A stretch of DNA of 23,892 bases, from NCBI GenBank assembly GCA_025201765.1, contig MU623635.1, forward strand, positions 1-23,892, written 5' to 3'. The notes beneath the pieces were generated by a model. That model was given only the letters and a program-made list of their open reading frames with translations, searched no databases and was not told the origin of the DNA. This DNA comes from Daldinia sp. FL1419. Taxonomy: Eukaryota; Ascomycota; Sordariomycetes; Xylariales; Hypoxylaceae. Shown here piece by piece: positions 20,554 to 23,892 of the stretch (positions within the stretch are counted from its first letter, which is position 1; every line of letters begins with the position of its first letter). A program made the position numbers and the translations under genes.

Positions 20554-21192
20554 AAAGAATTTGAAAAAGCCAAAATTGATAAGTTTAATAAATGTTTTTA
20601 ATGGTAGTTAAATAATTTACCATAAAGATTTTGATATATTAAATTAGATTTTATTATGGTAAAGATTTTTATATTTGTTGATAGATTATTTGTAAATAAT
20701 AAGGATTTTAGTTTTTAAATTAGTTATAAAATTTTTATTATTAATAAAATTATAATAAATAAATTATTTATTATAATTAGTAATTTAATTTATTGGAGTT
20801 TTATAAAATATAAATAAGTTATTTAAAGTGTTTTAATAAGTGAAATCTATATTATAATATATAATATAAATATAATTATTATAATTGGGATAATGGTAAT
20901 ATTTATATTTGATAAGTTCCAACTCCTTATAATATTTATAGTTATATATATTAATTTATTTTTATTTTATGAATATTTTATTAAGTTTGGAATAATGAAA
21001 GAAAAATGATTAATGATTGATATTATGTTATTTTAATAGTTTTATAAATAATAAGAAATTAATAATATATGATGGATTTATAGATAAAATAATTTAATTA
21101 ATGTAATAATAAAATTTAATATTAATAAAGTCTTTATGATATTTATTAATATTAACTGTTTTATATTAAGATTACAGGGTTGGGTTAAGTGA
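20554..21192 (+). pseudogene. Copia pol part 3: RNase H and C-terminus
   Basis: Resumes the frame after the LINE. KEFEKAKIDKFNKCF*W* (20554-20607) is the family's stretch ending ALNKRLQWQ; KLDFIMVKIFIFVD leads into RNase H. IFIFVDRLFVNNKDF (from about 20668) matches LFVFVDGSFANNKDL, with the first catalytic Asp kept. NLIYWSFIKYK*VI*SVLISEIY (about 20790-20858) matches the IIHWSSxKCKRVTRSVLASEIY block, including the catalytic Glu. LFLFYEYFIKFGIMKEK follows near 20955-21008. The protein ends RLQGWVK just before TGA at 21190-21192; as copia pol often continues past GWV with a basic residue, this TGA may be a mutated CGA. C is almost absent on +. Confidence 0.88.
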
Positions 21193-21724
21193 ATTTGAAT
21201 AATACGAATGATATTGATTATTTCCCTCAATTGATTTGATAAACGAACGAATGAATATAGTTTTTGAAAAAGAAAGAATTGTCAAATAGGATTATATATT
21301 GTTATATATTTTAGAATAGTTGATTGTTACACTTTCGAACAAAACTTAAACTATTAGTTTGTAAATCTTTGTTTTTCATTTATTGATAGATTTTCTTTAG
21401 TTATTTTTGTATATTTTTGATAATATTTTTGTTAATAAGATATATTTAATTTTGAAATATTTTGGATTGTTGATATTAACCTTAACAATTATTAATTTAT
21501 AATATTATAATATTATTTATTTTATTGGAACATTAATCTAACGTTTTTTAGGATATGGATTTATATTATTTTATAAAAGGGTTAATAATTAGTTTAATGT
21601 AAGTAGGAATAAAAGGAGGATTATGAAAAAAATTAATCTTAATACGTTTAAACATTTAAGATTATAATTTTAATTGATGTTTGTTGATGTTATATAATTT
21701 TGTGAAAAAAGAAAAAATTATTAG
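21193..21724 (+). other. Copia 3' untranslated region with polypurine tract
   Basis: No protein is seen. The purine run GAAAAAAGAAAAAA (21704-21717) lies seven bases before the 3' LTR and is a good plus-strand primer site; its place on + confirms the element's orientation. The leftover bases are T/G-biased like the rest of the element. Confidence 0.6.
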
Positions 21725-21905
21725 TATAAGAATGTTGGTTATGTGATTATGGTGGTATAGATCTACTTTAATCTTATATTTAATTCTACGTATTTTGGTT
21801 TCCAATTAAAATATATTTTTTTTTTAAAATAACCACTTTTTATTGAATTAATACGAATACCTTTACTTTTATTATTGTATATAATGGTACCTTATCTATT
21901 TAACA
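21725..21905 (+). repeat. 3' LTR of the nested-into copia element
   Basis: 181 bp, partner of 4537-4716. It begins TATAAGAATG (ancestral TGTAGGAATG) and ends TTTAACA. Where the two copies differ one usually has C and the other T, or one G and the other A, in both directions, so each copy lost different bases. Confidence 0.9.
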
Positions 21906-21910
21906 TTTAT
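21906..21910. repeat. Target-site duplication, right copy (TTTAT)
   Basis: Same five bases as 4532-4536, directly after the 3' LTR. Confidence 0.65.
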
Positions 21911-22602
21911 TAATTTAAAAAATAATTTTTAGTAATTATATATTCATATAAAAGATTATAAGAAAATTATATTCATAATATTATTTAAAATATTTAAATA
22001 AATAATTATGTTATTCAGATTAACTAACACACCAATAATATTTTAAACATTTATTAATAAAATTTTGAATAAATTTTATGAATAATTAATAAGTATTTTT
22101 AATAATATTTATATATAAATTAATATTAAAAAATAATTATATAAACAAATAACATTTATATTTTAACAATTAATAAATTACAATATATTTATTAATAATA
22201 AAAAAAATCTTTTATTTATATAAAAAGGCATATTCTTAAATTTTATTATTTTGGAATAAGATATTAAAATTAATTTAATTAAGGTTACAACTATTTGGGA
22301 ACATCTTATATCTTAAACCACAATAAAAATACAAATATTTATCAACACTACAAACTATTTCAAAAATTTTATTAATAAATATTTACACTTTATTACACTA
22401 TTAACAACTTTAATAGAAAATTAATAAAAAAATATACCAATTAAATTAATAAAAAAAGTTAAATAAGTATAATATAAAATATATAAATATATTATCACTA
22501 TACTTATAATATAATAATTTAATTAAAAATTACTTATTATATTAAAATTAAACACTAATAAAAAATATATAAAAATAATATTATTATAATTTCATTTATA
22601 TA
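21911..22602. other. Unassigned flank, continuation of 3786-4536
   Basis: A/T-rich with C but little G from about 22140 to 22600. It should be the other half of the sequence into which the copia element inserted. A + frame reads protein-like pieces (KAYSKFYYFGIR-like near 22225 and NHNKNTNIYQHYKLF near 22318), but no family is recognised. Confidence 0.3.
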
Positions 22603-23107
22603 TGTTGGGTTAAATGTATGTCTAAGAGAAATAATAATAAAAGCAAATAATAAGTAAAATAATGTAGTAAGATTTGTATATTTATAAATCTTAAAGAAAA
22701 GAATTATTTATTTTGAGTTTGATAGGTTGAGAACTTTTATATATATAATATATTAATTATATAATATTTCTTTTATTTATTATAAGGGTTTATGATGTTT
22801 GGTAGTATATAATTATTATTTATTTTACTTCTTTTTATAAGTAGTAGGTTGTGAATTATTATTAATTTTTTATTTTATTTAACCTTTTAAATACAAATTA
22901 ATTTAATTATTTTTTATTAATGTTTTTATAATTTTATTAGGGGAGGTTTTTGTTATAGTATTAGTTGGGTTATAGGTTCTGTAAATCTAATAAATATTGT
23001 TTATTTCTTTATTTTTATATAATTGCCTTAAAGTTATAAGATTTATTATTAATTTCTTTTTGTTAATAGTATTTATTTATATTAAATATTAATATAAAAA
23101 AAATAAG
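22603..23107 (+). repeat. Probable 5' LTR of a further + strand LTR retrotransposon
   Basis: TGTTGGG at 22603 is a common LTR start, and base composition changes abruptly there from C-containing, G-poor to G-containing, C-poor. About 505 bp later, TTGGTATAGAGAACAAAAGG (from 23108) looks like the start of a primer-binding region as seen after LTRs. The 3' edge of the LTR is not fixed; decay has removed a clear CA. Its partner LTR would lie beyond the window, so the call is tentative. Confidence 0.4.
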
Positions 23108-23892
23108 TTGGTATAGAGAACAAAAGGGGTTTTAGGAAGTAAAAGATGTTTTAATATAATGTTAATAATATAATATATAATATATTTTATATTAAAACTT
23201 TAAATTATATTATATATTTTATTAATAAATATATTATAAATAATATGTTTATATTTAATAAATAATTAATGGATTATATTATTAATAATTTTAATTTTGT
23301 TATTTTAATCTATTAATTTTTTATTATTTAAAATAATGATATATTTAATTTATAAATTAAAATCCTTATTATTTGCAAATAAGCTGTTAATAAAAATATA
23401 TAAATAAAAATTTTAGGAATTTAATTTAATATATTTAAATTTATAAATTTTATTATTCATTTATTAAATAATTTTAATATTTAAAGTTTTAATTTCTTTA
23501 ATTTTTAATTTTTAATATTAAATAATAGTTAAATAATTAAAAATTATTTTAAATTAATATATAAAAATAATATAAATTTTTCAAACCCTTTACTCCACAA
23601 ACTTACTAATTATATCCATAACTTTAATATCTAATAACTTAAATTTTTTAATTTAACTTTTCTAAATAATTAAAATTCCATAATTATTATCATAAATTAT
23701 AATATAAATATTATTAAAATCCTTTATTTTTTTATTTAATATCTTTTAAAAATATACTTTAATATTAATTTTATTAAATATTTTATTTTTAGTTGTAAAG
23801 AATTCTATAATATTAATATTAAAAATATTATTTATTTATAAATTAATAATTCCAAAAACTTTTAAATTAATAATTAATAAATAAAGATTAAA
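23108..23892 (+). other. Primer-site-like start and decayed interior of the right-hand element
   Basis: TGGTATAGAGAAC near 23109 resembles TGGTATCAGAGC primer-binding sites with changes. Beyond about 23150 the sequence is almost pure A/T, with a C-containing, G-poor patch at 23580-23720. No protein is readable. Confidence 0.3.

Larger units (their letters stand above)
4537..21905 (+). mobile_element. Complete Ty1/copia retrotransposon, interrupted by two nested insertions
   Basis: The element starts and ends with matching LTRs (4537-4716, 21725-21905) in direct orientation and is flanked by TTTAT. Between them lie, in + order, gag with a CCHC knuckle, protease, GAG-pre-integrase, integrase, reverse transcriptase and RNase H. 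The span is 17,369 bp, but 5,796 bp (minus-strand LTR element plus one 4-bp target copy) and 4,775 bp (LINE plus one 14-bp target copy) are later additions, leaving about 6.8 kb, a normal copia size. Most stops in the frame are C-to-T changes on the coding strand. The active-site residues examined are largely lost, so the element is dead. Confidence 0.9.

Noticed and set aside
1..23892. Mitochondrial or bacterial/Plasmodium-like AT-rich genome
   Set aside because: No mitochondrial or bacterial genes are present, and the transposon families, nesting and strand-specific C-to-T stops point to a RIP-affected ascomycete nuclear genome.

Overview
This window is a nest of dead transposable elements, very probably from an AT-rich compartment of a filamentous ascomycete genome. 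The base composition is extremely AT-rich. Long stretches have lost nearly all C or nearly all G on the + strand, and almost every stop inside the recognisable reading frames is TAA, TAG or TGA where the family has CAA, CAG, CGA or TGG. That is what C-to-T mutation of repeats (repeat-induced point mutation, RIP) leaves behind. I found no host gene, no functional tRNA or rRNA gene, no CRISPR array and no intact long ORF. Everything below was read by eye; motif matches come from knowledge of the families, not from a search.

Layout. (1) 1-3785: 3' part of a Ty1/copia retrotransposon on +, with integrase, reverse transcriptase, RNase H, a polypurine tract and a probable 202-bp 3' LTR. (2) 3786-4536: unassigned, protein-like remnant. 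(3) 4537-21905: a second Ty1/copia element on +, bounded by 180/181-bp LTRs and a 5-bp TTTAT target duplication, split by two later insertions. (4) 8310-14101, inside its integrase: a 5.8-kb LTR element on the - strand with two 384-bp LTRs, a tRNA-3'-end-like primer site and ATAT target duplications. (5) 15779-20539, inside the stretch between its reverse transcriptase and RNase H: a 4.76-kb Tad1-type LINE on the - strand with an (AAAT)n tail and a perfect 14-bp target duplication. (6) 21911-22602: unassigned flank. (7) From 22603 to the end: probable 5' LTR and leader of one more + strand LTR element that runs out of the window.

How it fits together. Taking out 8310-14105 (insertion plus one target copy) and 15779-20553 (LINE plus one target copy) puts the copia gag, protease, integrase, reverse transcriptase and RNase H landmarks back into one reading frame of about 1,725 codons. 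The insertion order is therefore readable: the outer copia first, then the minus-strand LTR element and the LINE. Strand bias of the mutations switches close to several element borders, so the elements, or parts of them, seem to have been mutated in separate rounds. The least familiar part is the minus-strand LTR element: it carries remnants of long reading frames but no reverse transcriptase or integrase that I could recognise.
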